From positions 1 to 64,000 of the forward strand of contig JAIXMP010000060.1 in assembly GCA_025677815.1 (NCBI GenBank): a stretch of DNA of 64,000 nucleotides, written 5' to 3'. Shown piece by piece: positions 21,830 through 35,757 of the stretch. Position numbers and translations under genes: made by a program. Position 1 is the first letter of the stretch; each line of letters begins with the position of its first letter. Under the pieces are notes generated by a model, which was given only the letters and a program-made list of their open reading frames with translations, searched no databases and was not told the DNA's origin. The DNA is from Phascolomyces articulosus. Lineage: Eukaryota > Mucoromycota > Mucoromycetes > Mucorales > Lichtheimiaceae.

Positions 21830-24597
21830 GATGACATGCAATTGAAGAAAAAGATATAGAATTATATAACAACTAATAACGAAATATATTTCATTAGATC
21901 CGGGAGATGGATGATGAATATTACAAACGCCCAGTGAATTTTATAAAAGTATTTTAATATTTTCCTTGCAGTGTTATAATAAATATCGTGTTTAGTAAAA
22001 AGAAAATTTTCAGATCATCTAAATAATAAGAACATCAAGGATTTTTAGTTAATCTATAATATTTATTGACTCTTCTCTCTCCTTAGGAGATCAAAAATTG
22101 GACTGGTTAAATAATAATATATTTAATTTTTGATAGATGAGCAAAATAATGAGTCAAATAATTTTTTTCTTTGTATATTTTTGAAGTAAAAAAATTTTTA
22201 ATGGCATGATTTCTCCTAAAGATGGCGCCGTTTTACTTTTTGGTTGTAAATTTTTTCTGATAAGGTTATTTCTTTTCGGATAAGTGATTAACCCCCAATT
22301 TTTATAATAAATTATAAGAAAATGTTATTGATCGCCTATTCAACATTATATATATTTATCGTATCCACTGTTTTTTTTTTTTTTTTGAAATACAAGTGGT
22401 TCAAATAAAAGGAGAGAAGGATAAAAAAAAAGAAACCAATTTGATTGGTTGATTTGAATATTGACCGGTGTCAGTCAAAATATTAGAAATTTTTTTTGAT
22501 AGAAAAAAAGTTGTATATCAAAAATGGATTTTATCAAAAAAAGGGTAAAGAAGGGTTCTCATTAGGTCATATTCATTTATGATGATGATGATGATGATGA
22601 TGACAGTTTTTTTTTTATCATCTATCATATTAGAAAAAAAAAAGTAAGTTTCTTGATAAGAAGATAGGGTGTGAAACTAATTTTCAGGCACCAAAATTTT
22701 TATCAAATAAAATTTTAAATCACACACACACGACTATTTCTTTCTCACACACATAACATACAAACATATTCACACAGACCAACCAAACCAACCAAAACAA
22801 ACCTATTTTTAATTACACAAAGAAGGTTTTTTTTATCTCAAATTAAGTTATATGTTAGCCAATAAGGTAGTAAAAAAAAAGTATGGAAGTGTATGTGAAA
22901 TTTATAAAAAAAAAAGAGTCCAATCATATCTTTTAAGTCAATCTTATTACACACACACGCATATATATATGCATAGACTTATTAGAAAATATTCAAAAAC
23001 GAATCCCCGCGCGCTTTATCTTTTTTTATTCTCACTGTTTTTTTTAGAAAAAGTTGAAAAAAGTGAAGAGAATGTTTTAGAAGCCCTTTGTTATTTATTA
23101 TAATCTAAATTACACCCAATTCATCTGATCGACGAAAAAAAAAAAGAGGTTAGGTCGGAAATAGAGAGATAAAGACTTATATATATGTTTTAATTCAAAT
23201 GACTTTTTGGGTATTTTAGAGAGCGAGAGAGACAGTGAGTGAGTGTATTGATGTTGGTACCTGGATTTGAGTTCGTTGTGCTACACGTGTAAAGTTTTTT
23301 TTTTTTTCTGACTGCAAGAAAAGCGGGTTGGTCAACAAGAAGATCATCCATCACATAAAATGATACAGCTCCGAAATTTCATCATCGGACCTCTTTGAGA
23401 GAGATTTTTGTTTGCTATCAAAAAATAACTCGAATGATCTTGATAGCGAATAAAAGCAAACATAATTGAAAATGGATATTGGACTGCTATCTTTTATTTA
23501 TTATTATTATTTATTGGGGGGAGAGAAAGAATAATATCAAGAAAAGGCTTATCAAATAATAATAATAATAATAATAGCGCACAGTCCATTTTTTTTGAAG
23601 TGACACGTATCATTGGCCTTATTTATCTCTCTCTCTCTTTCTATCTCTTATTATTATCTTATAAGAAGAAGAATAGATAGATTTTTAGTACACTAATCAA
23701 AATGTTATCTTTATAACATTTCATTCTAATTGAAAATAATAACAAACTTCGCAATGAAAGTATAAAAGCACGCAAATAAGGAGTTCAATCGTTCATCTTT
23801 CCTTACTAAAAAGAGAGATTTCCTAAAGTTATTAAGACGCGCCAAAATAATAATAAAAAATGCATGCTTATCGATTACTTTGGGGGGGGGGATAAAAAAA
23901 GGGAGGCGAATCAAAAGAAGGAAAAGAAGAAAGGTGTTATTTTTTTACACTTTTACTGTACATAATATAATTATAATCCCTTGAATAATAAATAAAGTGC
24001 ATAGATATTATTATTATTAGAAAAACAAGAGATCGCCTATTTTCCAAAAAAAACCCTGTGTTTCTCTATAATAATAATAAAATGAATCAAGCACGTTGTC
24101 ATCTGAACCACAAAATAACAAAAAACCCGTGGAAAATAACACAATTTCTTCGCCAACAACGACAATCATGGCATCATTGATAGGCTGCAATGGGCTGCAG
24201 ACGCACTGATGGGGGTGCTCAATTCGTGCACGAGTTGAATCATTATCGGCCAATCAAAATTCATCCATTTCGTTTTGAGGGTGAGCACGTTCAAAAGGGA
24301 GTTTTTATTGGGGGAGGAGTGTGTGTGTAAATTCTCTTAAGGGGGGGGGGTTTGTTATGTCTGTTATAAAAAAAAAATTTCTCGTACTCTCACTGTACAT
24401 ATATACACCATATACACAGATTGTGACGGGGGACCCGAGTGGGTGGGAGTTAAGCACAATTTTTTTTTTTCAAATGCGATTCATATATAAAAAGGCCCGT
24501 GAGACGCCCTTCCATTTCCCATCTTTTCCCCACATAATTTTCTTCAAACATAATCATTCTATATATAATAACTTAAAACAAAATTTATTTAATCATC
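21830..24597. other. long gene-free region upstream of the Ecl1-like gene
   Basis: About 2.8 kb with no supported ORF. It holds long T, A and G homopolymers (for example G runs at 23882 and 24342), a (GAT)n run at 22581-22603 and TAA repeats near 23560. A microsatellite-rich promoter or long 5' untranslated region for the downstream gene is possible. Confidence 0.5.
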
Positions 24598-25185
24598 ATG
24601 AGCGATCTTAACTGGTGTACATTCTGTGATAACGCTGTCAATTCTTTCTCTGTAAGTTGAATAATAATATATTAATACTTATATTATACGATGAAATGAT
24701 ATACTAATTTATATATATATATATTTATCATTTATTAGAATTCTTTATATTGTTCTGAAGAATGCTTAAGAGCAGATGCTTTAAATCGTAATCCTTTACT
24801 TGGTTATGATTGGCAAGAATTCAAGGATTTCCCTCGTTCTTCATCTAATTCAATGACTTCTCCTGGTCTATCTTCATCTGCTTCATCTATTGCTTCTACT
24901 TCTCCATCATTATCACCAGTTCCATCTTATACTTTACCATCACCCGGTCTCAAAAGTTCTACATCTCATTATCGATCAAGTCATAGTCGTTTATCACCTC
25001 CTATGCTCGAACTCGAACCATCTGAAAAGAAACAACAACAACAACAACAACGACAACCTTTTATAAATTATCATACTTTATCAGAACATCAAACTACTCA
25101 TATGCAACCATCAATTACTTCCTCCTTTTCCAATCGTCGAAATAGTAGTAACAACAACAACAATAACAGTATTTTCTTTATTTAA
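24598..25185 (+). CDS. Ecl1-family (life-span regulatory factor) zinc protein
   Basis: Exons 24598-24651 and 24739-25185 (87-nt intron, GTAAGT donor) give 166 residues. The N-terminus, residues 1-30, has the Ecl1-type cysteine pattern WCTFCDN ... SLYCSEECLRADAL, two CxxC/CxxxC-like pairs expected to bind zinc. In fission yeast Ecl1-family proteins extend chronological lifespan and respond to nutrient and metal status. The rest is low complexity: Ser/Pro-rich, a glutamine run (about residue 140) and an asparagine run near the end, ending NSIFFI. The intron splits the zinc motif between the two cysteine pairs. The gene stands alone between gene-free stretches of more than 2 kb. Confidence 0.8.
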
Positions 25186-27593
25186 AGAAAAAAAAACCAT
25201 TCCAATTTCTTTTTTTTTTTTTTCAAAATACCTCACTCTCTCTTCTAATAGCATTTTTTTTCTTATATACAATCATTATATATACACACTATTTCATTCA
25301 TATCAAAAAAAATAATAAGCAAAAAAAAACCTCTCCTTCTCAATTCATTTTTATATACACACACACATACACAACACAATTCATATATCATTTTCAAACA
25401 ATGCACTATCCCCCAATTCCAAAACGTTTTGTAAATAAGTAATCTATACCATTATTAAAAAAAATCTGTTCTTTTTGTTGTTCTATATATCTTTTAAAAA
25501 AAAAGAAGTTCATTCTAATACTATTTCATTTTTTTTATGATATAATGATACTGATGAAATATATCTTATTACATATGACGTATTTTATGAGGATAGAATC
25601 GTAATATTTTGCTTTAAACTCTTTGAGAAACTAAAAAAAAAAGGTTCGGTGCCTTGACAACCTAAAAAAAGAAACTGTTCTCCGAAGTTAACAAAATAGT
25701 GCGAAAAAGAAATAGAAAGAATAAAAAACAACAACAAAATAATGCTCGTGCGTCATATTTGGTTTCAGTTTGTAATATGAGGTTCCAGATTCCCTTTTTA
25801 TTATATTTGCCAAGGTTAAAATGAAAAAAAAATTGCTCAGCTAACTTTTTTTTAAGTGGAATAGAAACAATCACATAAAGAGCTGTTTTTGGATCGATTT
25901 TTAATAATAATAATAATAATAGTACATGACGTGATATTGATAAAAATCATTCGACTTCTATAGAAACCTATATAAACTATTATGCTGAAAAGAAAACCTT
26001 TTTCATTTTTTTTCCCTCGGGAGTTCATTCTTCCCTTCAATGTTTTTTTTTTTAAAAAAAAAGTGATCGTAAAAACGGATTTTTATTATACAACCAATGA
26101 TGAAAAACCTTTCTTTAAATAATTTTTTTTTATTTTTGTTCCCATGAGGTGAAAAAAGTCCCCACACTTTTTTAATCATCTTGGGGAAAAAAAAACAAAA
26201 AAGGTTGTTGTTGTTGTCTAATCCTATAATTTCAAAAGAATCGACAAGTAGATTGACAACCTCACATATATCCTATCAGCAAATATATATATATAACGAA
26301 AACTTCTGAGTGAATTTTATCCAATAAAAAGATTCTTTTATATTTTTCAATATAGCCTTAAATGGCCATAGTGAAATCAGGGGACCCATTCAACAAAAAA
26401 GAGAGAGATGTTTTTTTTTTACCATTAAGTTTTTATAAAAAGGATTTGAATCTTATTCATTTGATAAGTGATGATAGTTATTATTATTAATAATAATAGC
26501 AAATAACAAACAAATAATATCATAGATATATATAATCATCATCATCATCATCATCGTCATTATTCACATCTTTCGTCCATAGTTATATAAAAGAGTGTGT
26601 GCCCTTAAAAAAATAACCTCCAATCAAACGTGGCCTTCCGAACTTGTTGTCTCCCAGGATAAAGAATTTTCTATCTTTATGCATTGAGTAAAAAAAGTAG
26701 ATGATTATATCCAATTGAAATAGATTGTTGTTGAATAAGCTAAAAAGAGAGAGAGGTGAGTGTCACACGTAAAGTTTTTATTACGCCATAACACTCAATA
26801 TATACTTATTGATCAAGTTGACCAATAATATTGTATTTCAGAATGAGTGAGAGATAGGGTATTTTGTTATAATTGTAATCATCAGATAGGAAGGGAATGA
26901 CCTATCGATGATTATTGTGAACCAAACAGCTTTTTTTTTTTCCATATTACCTTTTTGTAAAAACCCTGTTCCCTTTTTTCGGTCCTATATATATAATAAA
27001 ATGCAAGCTAAGCAAAACCCCCTTTTTTCTTTCTTTACCTTTTGGTTGGTTATTTTTTTTTTCTTACATAGAAAAAAAAAACTCGGGTCACTTGCTTAAA
27101 TGATCGCCGTGTCCGTGGTCTTATACATCAATTCCGTTCTTCCCTCCCCCACTCAAAATGAAATGATGGATTCATCATCCTCCATCTCTCTTTTATTTTC
27201 CTTATTAGAGTAATTCTATATTCATCTTATGATTATTATTTTTTTTTTACCCATGACAAATCTATTGTGACATCAAAGAGAATCATAGGTTCTCTTTTTT
27301 TTTTAAGTCTTACCATTTTGTATATCCATTATGAAATGTAGTAGTAGTCGATATTTACTACTAGTGAATAAAAATAATCATGTTGGAATTAAATAATGAT
27401 GAGAATTTAACTTTAAAGGGTTTTTCTTTATAATATTTATACATTTGTTGTTGTTATTTTGTTTAATTGTTCATGATGAAAAAAAAAAGGATATAAGTTT
27501 TTTAATATGAGGGGATGATTTGTTACTGTTGTTAATTTGTTATGTGGGGAAAGGTGTGGAAAAAAAACAAAAAGCTATAGAATATTTTTTTTT
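25186..27593. other. gene-free region
   Basis: About 2.4 kb of AT-rich DNA with homopolymers and an (ATC)n run at about 26535-26559. Contains the 3' flanks of the Ecl1-like gene and the ABC transporter, which converge here. No gene supported. Confidence 0.5.
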
Positions 27594-30500
27594 TTATGTA
27601 ATTGAATTCAACACACCCGCTTTTTCCGTTAATGACCTTAATAAACTTTGGGTATTATTTAAAAGTTCCATGGGTGTATCAAATTCTACCAAGACACCTT
27701 GGTCAAACACCATTGCCTAAAAAAATATATATCGGTTTTTTTAATAACTACTCTCTCTATTTTACATATATCATAATTAACACATATATATATTTATATA
27801 TATACTTACACGATCATATCTAGTCACCGTATGTAAACGGTGGGGTATCACAAGTACAGTCTAATAAAAAAAAATAGGTAAATATTTTTGAAATAGACTA
27901 CTAAAAAAAAAAAGATAACGAACCGATTCTTCAAATTCATCTCGCATAACGGCATGTACTTTATCTTGTTCTTCAGGACTTGATTCCGCTTCTTCATAAA
28001 TAATAAACTTTGTACAGTCTCTTAAAAGTGCTCGAGCTATACAAAGTAATTGTCTTTCAGTGACACTTAATTGTGTTCCTTCTTTACCCATTTCTAGATC
28101 TAAATCATAGATAATGGATCCATCTTTGGAAGATGGTATAGGGGATGGACTGGCTAATCGAACACGTTGAAGTGCTTGCCATAATTCATAATCATCATAT
28201 TCACCAAATGGATCCAAATTACTTCGTACTGTTCCACTTAGTAACATGCCTTCCATCGATATATAAGTTATCCGTGATCGAAGGTCTTCCACCCCAATCT
28301 ATTCATATATATATATATATATATATAAAGATATGAAATCCCCCTCCTCATTAGTAATCTTTTATCTTGTTATATCAAAGAATATATCAAAATTTTTACC
28401 CATGCAATATTGACACCATCAATTTTAATGGAACCACACATAGGTTCGACAAAACGAAAAAAACATGCAACTAAAGCACTTTTTTCACCTCCTGCTCGAC
28501 CCACAATGGCTACTTTTTCACATGATTGTATATTAAATGATACATGTCTTAATACTTGTTCACCATCCGGATTTAATACCACAGTTAAATCACGTGCTTG
28601 AACACCTCCTGTGGTTGGCCACTATAAAAAAAAAAAGATACCATCTTTAGAAAATCTATAGTTCGGGGTAAGGTGAAAGAGAGAAAATCTCCCCCCCCCA
28701 AAAAAAAAAACTTACTGCAGCTGGAGGACGTGACCCTTCAACAATACCTGGTGGTTCAGGTGTCATATCCATATATTCATTGATTCGTTCAATAGCTTCA
28801 AAATGCATATCCACTGTAGTGGATTGTCTCATCAACCAATAAATATATTCAAGTAAACTTGTTGCAAATGTAAGTGCAATACCTGCCAATCCAGCATTGG
28901 TAGATTTGTAGATCAACAAAATACCAATAAAAAATGATAGACAAGTTCCCACCAATTCTACACGTACAAAAAGCCATCGATTGGTAGTCCATAAAGTATA
29001 AAAAGCTCGCATATTATCATCCAATAATTGAAACATTTTTTTCATCATGGCACGTTCTTCACGATAAGCTCGAATGGTAGCAAGTCCTGCTAATGTATCC
29101 GTATAAAATGAATAAATAGGTGGTCGACTGGCTGCATTTAATTTTTTAAGTTCTCTTGAAGCTCGTATATAGACTGAACCAATATAAAAATAACAGATTG
29201 CTAAAAAAAAAAAAAAAAAAAAAATAAGGTAAGGAAAAAATTGAATCCATTTTTTTTCCCTCCCCAATGTAATATTTTTTTACCTGCAAGAATACATGCA
29301 ATATAAAATTCAGGTAAAATAATACCAATGGTAATAATAACACCAAGAACACCAAATGTTGTTTGTAATAAAAAGTTGACATGCCAACCAATACTTGAAT
29401 CCACTGTTTCTATATCTTTACTGAATCGACTCATGATCTGTCCTTGAGTTGTGGTATCAAAAAATTGGAGGGGTGCTCGACATATGGATCTTAATAACGC
29501 ATGGAATAATCCATTCGATGCACGAAGTGATCCACGATATTGTATGACGGTACGAATAAAATTGCAAGCAACTGTCACGAGACAAATAGTCAAATAAATC
29601 AACACATAATGTTTTGTTGAAAGGCTATTGGATAAAATGGGTGTGGTATTGTCATTTTCTGATATTGATAATCCAATATGTTCGTATGCAGTCGACCAAA
29701 CCTAATGATATATATATATATGGTAAATACTGGTTATTTTTTTCTTATCTCATTCTATTTTATAATGATAAGTGGTTTTTTTTTGGCTACCTTCCTTTAA
29801 CCAATAACTCTCCAAAATACTAGTAATTCGTGCCAAAATTGTAAATAATGCAGCTGCAAACCAAAACTGCCATCCACCACAAATGGAAAAATAAGTAGCA
29901 TAAGCAACTTCTCTTGATTTTCTTTCATCTTGCATGCCATCATCTGTATATCGTACAGATTCACGCATCACGGATCCTTCATCAAATAATTCATCATCCC
30001 CTAGGATAGGATCACTTTCAAAAAGAGTATCAATTCGATCATCATTGACCGAATCATCCAAAAGGACAGATGTATTATCATCGGATGATCTCATTGGATG
30101 ATTGATTTCGATCCAATCGATAATTCCTTCTTCCGTTTCCATCGCACCCACCGTACCATGATCCATCCGTACCAAAAGACGAGCATCACGTATCCATGCT
30201 CCTAATTGGGTTGACGCAAGAATGACTGTACGAGCTTTAAGTAAGTTGCCAGAAATACATTTTTCATGCAAATGAGCGGCTGTATGTTTGTCAAATTGAG
30301 TAAAAATATCGTCGATAAGTACAGTTTTGGAACGGGAATAAATGGCTCGTGCAAGTGATATTTTAAGCTTCAATGTTTCTATATTCAAATAATAAAATAT
30401 ATGGAGAGATTTGCCACATTAGCAAAAAAATAAAAATAAAATAAAATAAATAGTTTGAATGATAAAAAAAAATAATTACACAAACTTACCAGAAATAGGA

Positions 30501-32615
30501 GTGCCTCGTTCTCCCACCAATGTTAAATCACCATTTTCCAATAATGATAGATCACGTAAAAGATCGCATTGATGAAGTGTTTCACGATAACGCCCGTCAT
30601 CCCATGTTTCAAAAAACAAAATATTGTCACGTACTGTACCAAATTGAATCCATGGTGTTTGTGGTACATAGGCCACTTTGAAAACATAGACACTTGGGTG
30701 AATATCATCTTTGACAAGACTTGTATAAGGTGATAAGAATTGAGATGGAAGATAGGCTTTCCCTGATACATGAACCATTTCACCTAACAGGGCAGATAAT
30801 AAGCTGCTTTTACCACTACCATGATGACCTGTTATCACAGAAAGGCGACCCGGTGGGAATATTAATTTTGGTAATAATAGTGTAAATGTTGTTGTTCCTG
30901 CCACGTTATCCGCTGTTTCTTGTGTAGGATCGTCATTATATTTATCCAGTCCTTCATGTCTATCTTGTGTTGGCCATCGAAATACACTATTTTCATCAAA
31001 TCCAACCTTGACACGTTCATCATAAGGTCGATGGATGGCATCTTCATCATCTTCCTCCTCATGGTTGTTGCTATTTGTATCAGGATCGCTCCTTTTATCT
31101 TCACCAGAATTTAAGAATGCATGAATATGTCCTAAACTCACTCTTGCATCATTATAGGCCATAACAGCTTGAGGCATCACATTTAATGGATCTCGAAGCA
31201 TACCAAATAATACAATGCTTACAAAAGCAGTACTATTTTTTTTTTTTTTTTGGTGGGAGGAAGATAAATTAACATAGGGATTAAACAAAAAAATAAACGA
31301 TATCAATTTTCAACATACCTTGGATCTAAACGGTTTTGTTCAACTAGTGTATACCATGCAAAAGATATCGTCGTTACAAATACAGGTGTGGCAAACCAGA
31401 TTAATGATAAAATTGTATTTTGGGTATAAAGTTTAATCAACTTGACCAATTCATCATCTCGAGCATTCTATATATATATATATATATAAAGAGACAACTT
31501 TTAATTTCTGTATCACTCTTTTTTTTTTTTTTAAAAAAAAGAAGTAATTTGTATAAAAAACTTACTGTAATGACTTGTTCCCATTTACGCTCCCAAGCAA
31601 GAAATTTAGTGGTTCGAATATTGGATACAAGTTCTTTGATCAGTCGTATACGCCATGATTTGGCTTCAGCAAGTTGTTTTTGAACATGGACCAATTTTCG
31701 ACTAATATAATGTGTTGAGGGAAGTGCAAATACCATTACAATTAATCCGGCCAAAAATGCTTTTCCAAGTAAATAGTATAAAAATACAACACCAGCGATT
31801 ATTTCCAAAGGACATGTATAAAATATCTAATATAAAAAAAACACGTATATATGTAAACTCGTCATTTTGTCATTCAAGAACCTTCTTCCCTCATAACACT
31901 CTCCTAAAAAAAACCCCGCCCCCATCCTCTTTTTATGAATAAAATAATTTCTTACATGAAGATAAGATGCTAACTCTGCTAATCGTTCTGTATCCTCACT
32001 CATTAAACTAGCTCGTCGACTTGTCATATTTTCATCCATATCACCTGTACCATTAGACCATTCTTGTTGTTGCCCACCCATTTTTGAAGAACTAGGTGAT
32101 GTTTCATCCATTCGACGTCCCAATTTTAATGTACGTGCATAAATTTCAGAATTGAGCATATTATTCATGGTGACATGCCATCGTCGACCCCAGAGTAAAG
32201 TTTGTGAAGCAATGAGTGTACTGATAATATTGCATACAAAGATAGCAACACAATATAAATAACCAGATTGTGGAGGGAATTCTTCAGGCGTTTGAATAAA
32301 TGTCAATAATCGATATAGAAAGAATGGATTTGCATAATGGAACCCAACGGCAAGAATGGCAGTCATAAATTGGAAATGTATGGATTTTTGATTGGCACGA
32401 TATATCAACATGATTAAACTTTTCTTTGAACCCCATGAAGAACGTGCTATATTTCGAAAATGTCGATAGTTTTCTTTGGCGCGTTGACGAAATGGTAATG
32501 CCCAAAGCTGGTCGACGTCAAGTGCTTTTTTATAACCGCTATACAATAAACTGTTCATCCAACTAAATGTCACGGATGCTAAAGGTGATGCACTTGCCTC
32601 TAAACTTAATATACG

Positions 32616-32653
<38 letters not shown>

Positions 32654-33861
32654 GTTATTAGATAATTCATTAACATTCTCTCAAAAAAAAAAAAACTAAC
32701 TCTCCTCTCTCTATCTCTCTTTACTACACAAAAAAAACTTACACTTCGAACAACACGACCATCATGAAGTACAAGAATTCCTTCATCGGCATCATCAATA
32801 TCCAAAAGTTCACCTTGATCAAGTTCTCCTGGTGTTGTTGCACATAGCATCCAAACAGCAAGGCAGATTACCAAATCAACAATAGCAAATGATTTCTCGG
32901 TTGTTGAAGAAATGATCCAATTATCATCGAGATTGGTAATGAAATAAGAAAACGTGCGAACAATAGCGGATAAGGATGCAAGTGTATAAAATATCAAATA
33001 ATGAGGATTGTATAGAGTAAATTTTGCAGGTGATACTGGATCGGCAGGAGTAGTAAAAGATTTAATAACAAGAATCAACATGTATAACTAAATGTTTTTT
33101 TTGGGGGAAGGAAGTTTGTTAGAACATCATGATCCATGCATTCATTCATATAAATAGGATTTAAAAAAAAAAAAAAAAACTCACTCACTCGGGGTATTAA
33201 TGCAAGTCCAGGATCAACCACCTGATATAATGGTGTCCCACATTTATTATTATCATCTGGACGATGACTGTTATCATTATGATCGTTCGAACCTTTTCCT
33301 CGTTCCAAAATTGCACTTTCAAGTCGCCAAGCAAATAAAAATGCCCAACAACTTATTTCAAGTAATATTAAAACAAGTAATATAAGACTTCTTCGAAGTA
33401 AATGTGCATCTTTACTTGTAGGTAATCGAAGGCTATGTGGGTCATAGTGATGATAACGTGCTGATCGCCAAGAACGATATCGTCTATATGTATTAATCGC
33501 AAGTGAAAATATAAAGAATGTAATTGGTATTATGGCGTCGAACGATCTGAAACATGAAAAATTTAAAAAAAAAAAAAACCCACCCACCCCCATAGTACGC
33601 GTATATTTAGGTTAATAAAAAAAATAGTTTTTTATTTATTACTTTCATGTCAATGACATCTCGATATAATATTAATAATAAAAACTCACGTTTCTCGGGT
33701 ACAAGGATCCAAGTGAAGGGTATGAGGATCGGGCTAAAACATTTTTTATAATAAAAAGATCAGTTTTTTTTTTGACATTATATTTCAAAATATATATATA
33801 TATATATTTATTTTACATCTGAATCCCTTGAACAACCACAAAATGGTGAAGCAAATTTCAT
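27594..33861 (-). CDS. ABCC (MRP/Ybt1-like) ABC transporter with degenerate nucleotide-binding sites
   Basis: Fifteen minus-strand exons: 33861-33817, 33733-33690, 33546-33189, 33087-32743, 32618-31956, 31826-31566, 31467-31319, 31232-30490, 30378-29791, 29701-29284, 29200-28716, 28621-28400, 28298-27924, 27860-27810, 27716-27594. About 1620 residues: N-terminal membrane domain, TMD1, NBD1, acidic linker, TMD2, NBD2. NBD1 keeps Walker A (GHHGSGKSS) and the Q-loop (YVPQTPWI), but the LSGGQ signature is replaced by ISETL and the H-loop histidine by threonine (ILASTQLG). NBD2 has GRAGGEKSA in place of GxxGxGKS, LSVTE in place of LSxGQ and IYEEAES in place of LDEATAS; its H-loop PHRL is kept. Every junction is in frame except exon 9 to 10, where a 4-bp AAGG duplication at the donor shifts the frame. 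Family members export conjugates or sequester them in the vacuole; ATP hydrolysis here is doubtful. Confidence 0.8.
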
Positions 33862-34917
33862 ATATTGCTCAACTTTTGGAAGAAAAAAAAGAAATCAAAA
33901 AAAAGAAATGGTTGGTTTAATTATAATATATTATATAAAAAAAGGGTTTATGTAAGTCAAAAAAAAAGAAAGACTTGGAAGAAAAAAAAAAGGGAGTTGG
34001 TTTTTTGACTTCTTTGAAAAAGTTATACAAGTGACGCGCTGGGAAAGGTGGAACCAAAAAAAAAAAGCAGCACTTTTTTTTTTTTTTTTCATGGGCGTAG
34101 CACGAAAAAAGACAAGAGTTTGGGGGGAGGGGGGAAAGAGGTATGGATCATTCTTCTTCTACTTCTTTTTAACCTTCTTGGTTTTCATTCATAAAAGTAT
34201 GAATAATAATTAGATAGAACCACTACTCATCATCATAATTATCTTCAAATTTTTTTTCTTGAAAATAATCCATAATAAACCGTGAAAGTTATCTATCATT
34301 TTGAAATGTTAATTATTAGATAGGAACGATCGACTTATGCATAATAAAAAAATAAACCTTCTGAGTTACTATCGTAACACGTTTACTTAAGGAACAAAAT
34401 AGCCCGTGTATACTTTTTTTTTGATCTCTATATAAAAAAAGAATTAGAGGATAACTCATATAAACGGATATGAATTATTCTTTAATTATTAATAAATAGA
34501 TAGATAGATAAATAGATGGATGAATTTGGTGGATGGAAGTGGTAGCTGTTTGAAGAAGAAGAAGAATGCTGCATATATGTTTTGAAGTTTTGAAATTTAT
34601 AAGGTTTTAGATTTTTTAACGCTACAACTCCCTATTTTTAGTAGCAGCAAAAGAGGGGAAATATGCTCACCCTAAATCTGGCTTAGATGTTTTGAAAGAG
34701 AGGATTTATGCTTTTTATATATGAAATACCTTTCTCTTTCCTCTTTTCCTCTCTTTTTTTTTTTTTTTTTCTTCTTCTCTCTCACTAGTCGTGTTTGTTT
34801 TTACTCGTGTAGAGATTTCTTTCCCTTTTCCTCTCCTCTCTTTTTTTTTTTTTTAACTTCTTCTAATAAGTAGTAAAAACGTCAAGAAGAATATATTTAC
34901 ACACTTTTTATATCATT
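33862..34917. other. divergent intergenic region
   Basis: Lies between the ABC transporter (minus) and the small membrane protein (plus), so it should hold both promoters. AT-rich, with T and A homopolymers and a pyrimidine-rich tract (34735-34860) immediately upstream of the plus-strand gene. Confidence 0.5.
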
Positions 34918-35436
34918 ATGGACTTGACATCATCATCATCGCCATTATCATTATTATCAATAACAACAACAACATCAACAACAAAGGTTCCTTTATTTAT
35001 TCTTCTTCTTATTAGTGTATTATCATCTTCCATAACAACAGCACAAGACGAACCGTCACATCCAACAGTAAATACAACTGGATTTAATCCAGACGATGGT
35101 GCTCCAGAAGAAGAAAAGAAAAGTTGGCTGGAGCAACATGGTCGTTTTGCTTTTATCATTGTGATTGGTTTACTTATTTTAGGTCTTCTGATCTGGTATG
35201 TTGCTAGAAGCGTCAAAGGAATGCGAAAACGACTTCAAACGGAAAACGATAATCAAATGCAAATGATAAATCAAATTACTGCTGGTCAACAACAAGATTC
35301 CAATCAACATAATCCTCAACAACCTAGTTCTACTTATCCTTCTCCTATTAAAAAGAATGAGGAACAATTAAATTATCAACAAACAAATACTTCAACTTCA
35401 CCTGTAACTCCAACTTCACCTCCACCACGATATTAG
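34918..35436 (+). CDS. small single-pass membrane protein, Ser/Thr-rich
   Basis: Single-exon frame of 172 residues. The N-terminus is Ser/Thr-rich followed by a hydrophobic stretch (residues about 24-42, VPLFILLLISVLSSSITTA) that looks like a signal sequence. Then come a short acidic part, a second strongly hydrophobic segment (about 77-95, FAFIIVIGLLILGLLIWYV), a basic stop-transfer RSVKGMRKR, and a Gln/Asn/Pro-rich cytoplasmic tail ending TSPPPRY. The topology suggests a type I membrane protein with a small outside domain. No family recognised. A pyrimidine-rich leader before the ATG supports this start. Confidence 0.7.
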   Translation: MDLTSSSSPLSLLSITTTTSTTKVPLFILLLISVLSSSITTAQDEPSHPTVNTTGFNPDDGAPEEEKKSWLEQHGRFAFIIVIGLLILGLLIWYVARSVKGMRKRLQTENDNQMQMINQITAGQQQDSNQHNPQQPSSTYPSPIKKNEEQLNYQQTNTSTSPVTPTSPPPRY

Positions 35437-35720
35437 AATTTTAATCTTCATTCTTCATTCTTCACAAAACCCACGCAACCCCCATATTTCATTTTTATAT
35501 AAAACCTTTTCCCTATTCAAATGTGTTCTTTTTTTGTTCTTAACAAGTGTACAACTACTATATTTATATATATTTATTTATTCTATAATTATTATTATTA
35601 CTATTATTATTAACTATTTACACATCATAATTGTGTAAAAAATTCAATTCAATTCAATTCAATTTTGATCCATTATTAAGATGTATATTTTATAATTATT
35701 CTAATTTTTATTACTGACAT

Positions 35721-35757
<37 letters not shown>

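Noticed and set aside
22581..22603. Short tandem repeats considered as CRISPR or centromeric arrays
   Set aside because: They are simple trinucleotide microsatellites in a eukaryotic sequence with no spacers or higher-order unit.
30523..30783. Secondary minus-strand frame overlapping the first ATPase domain
   Set aside because: It is a frame shadow of ABC transporter exon 8.
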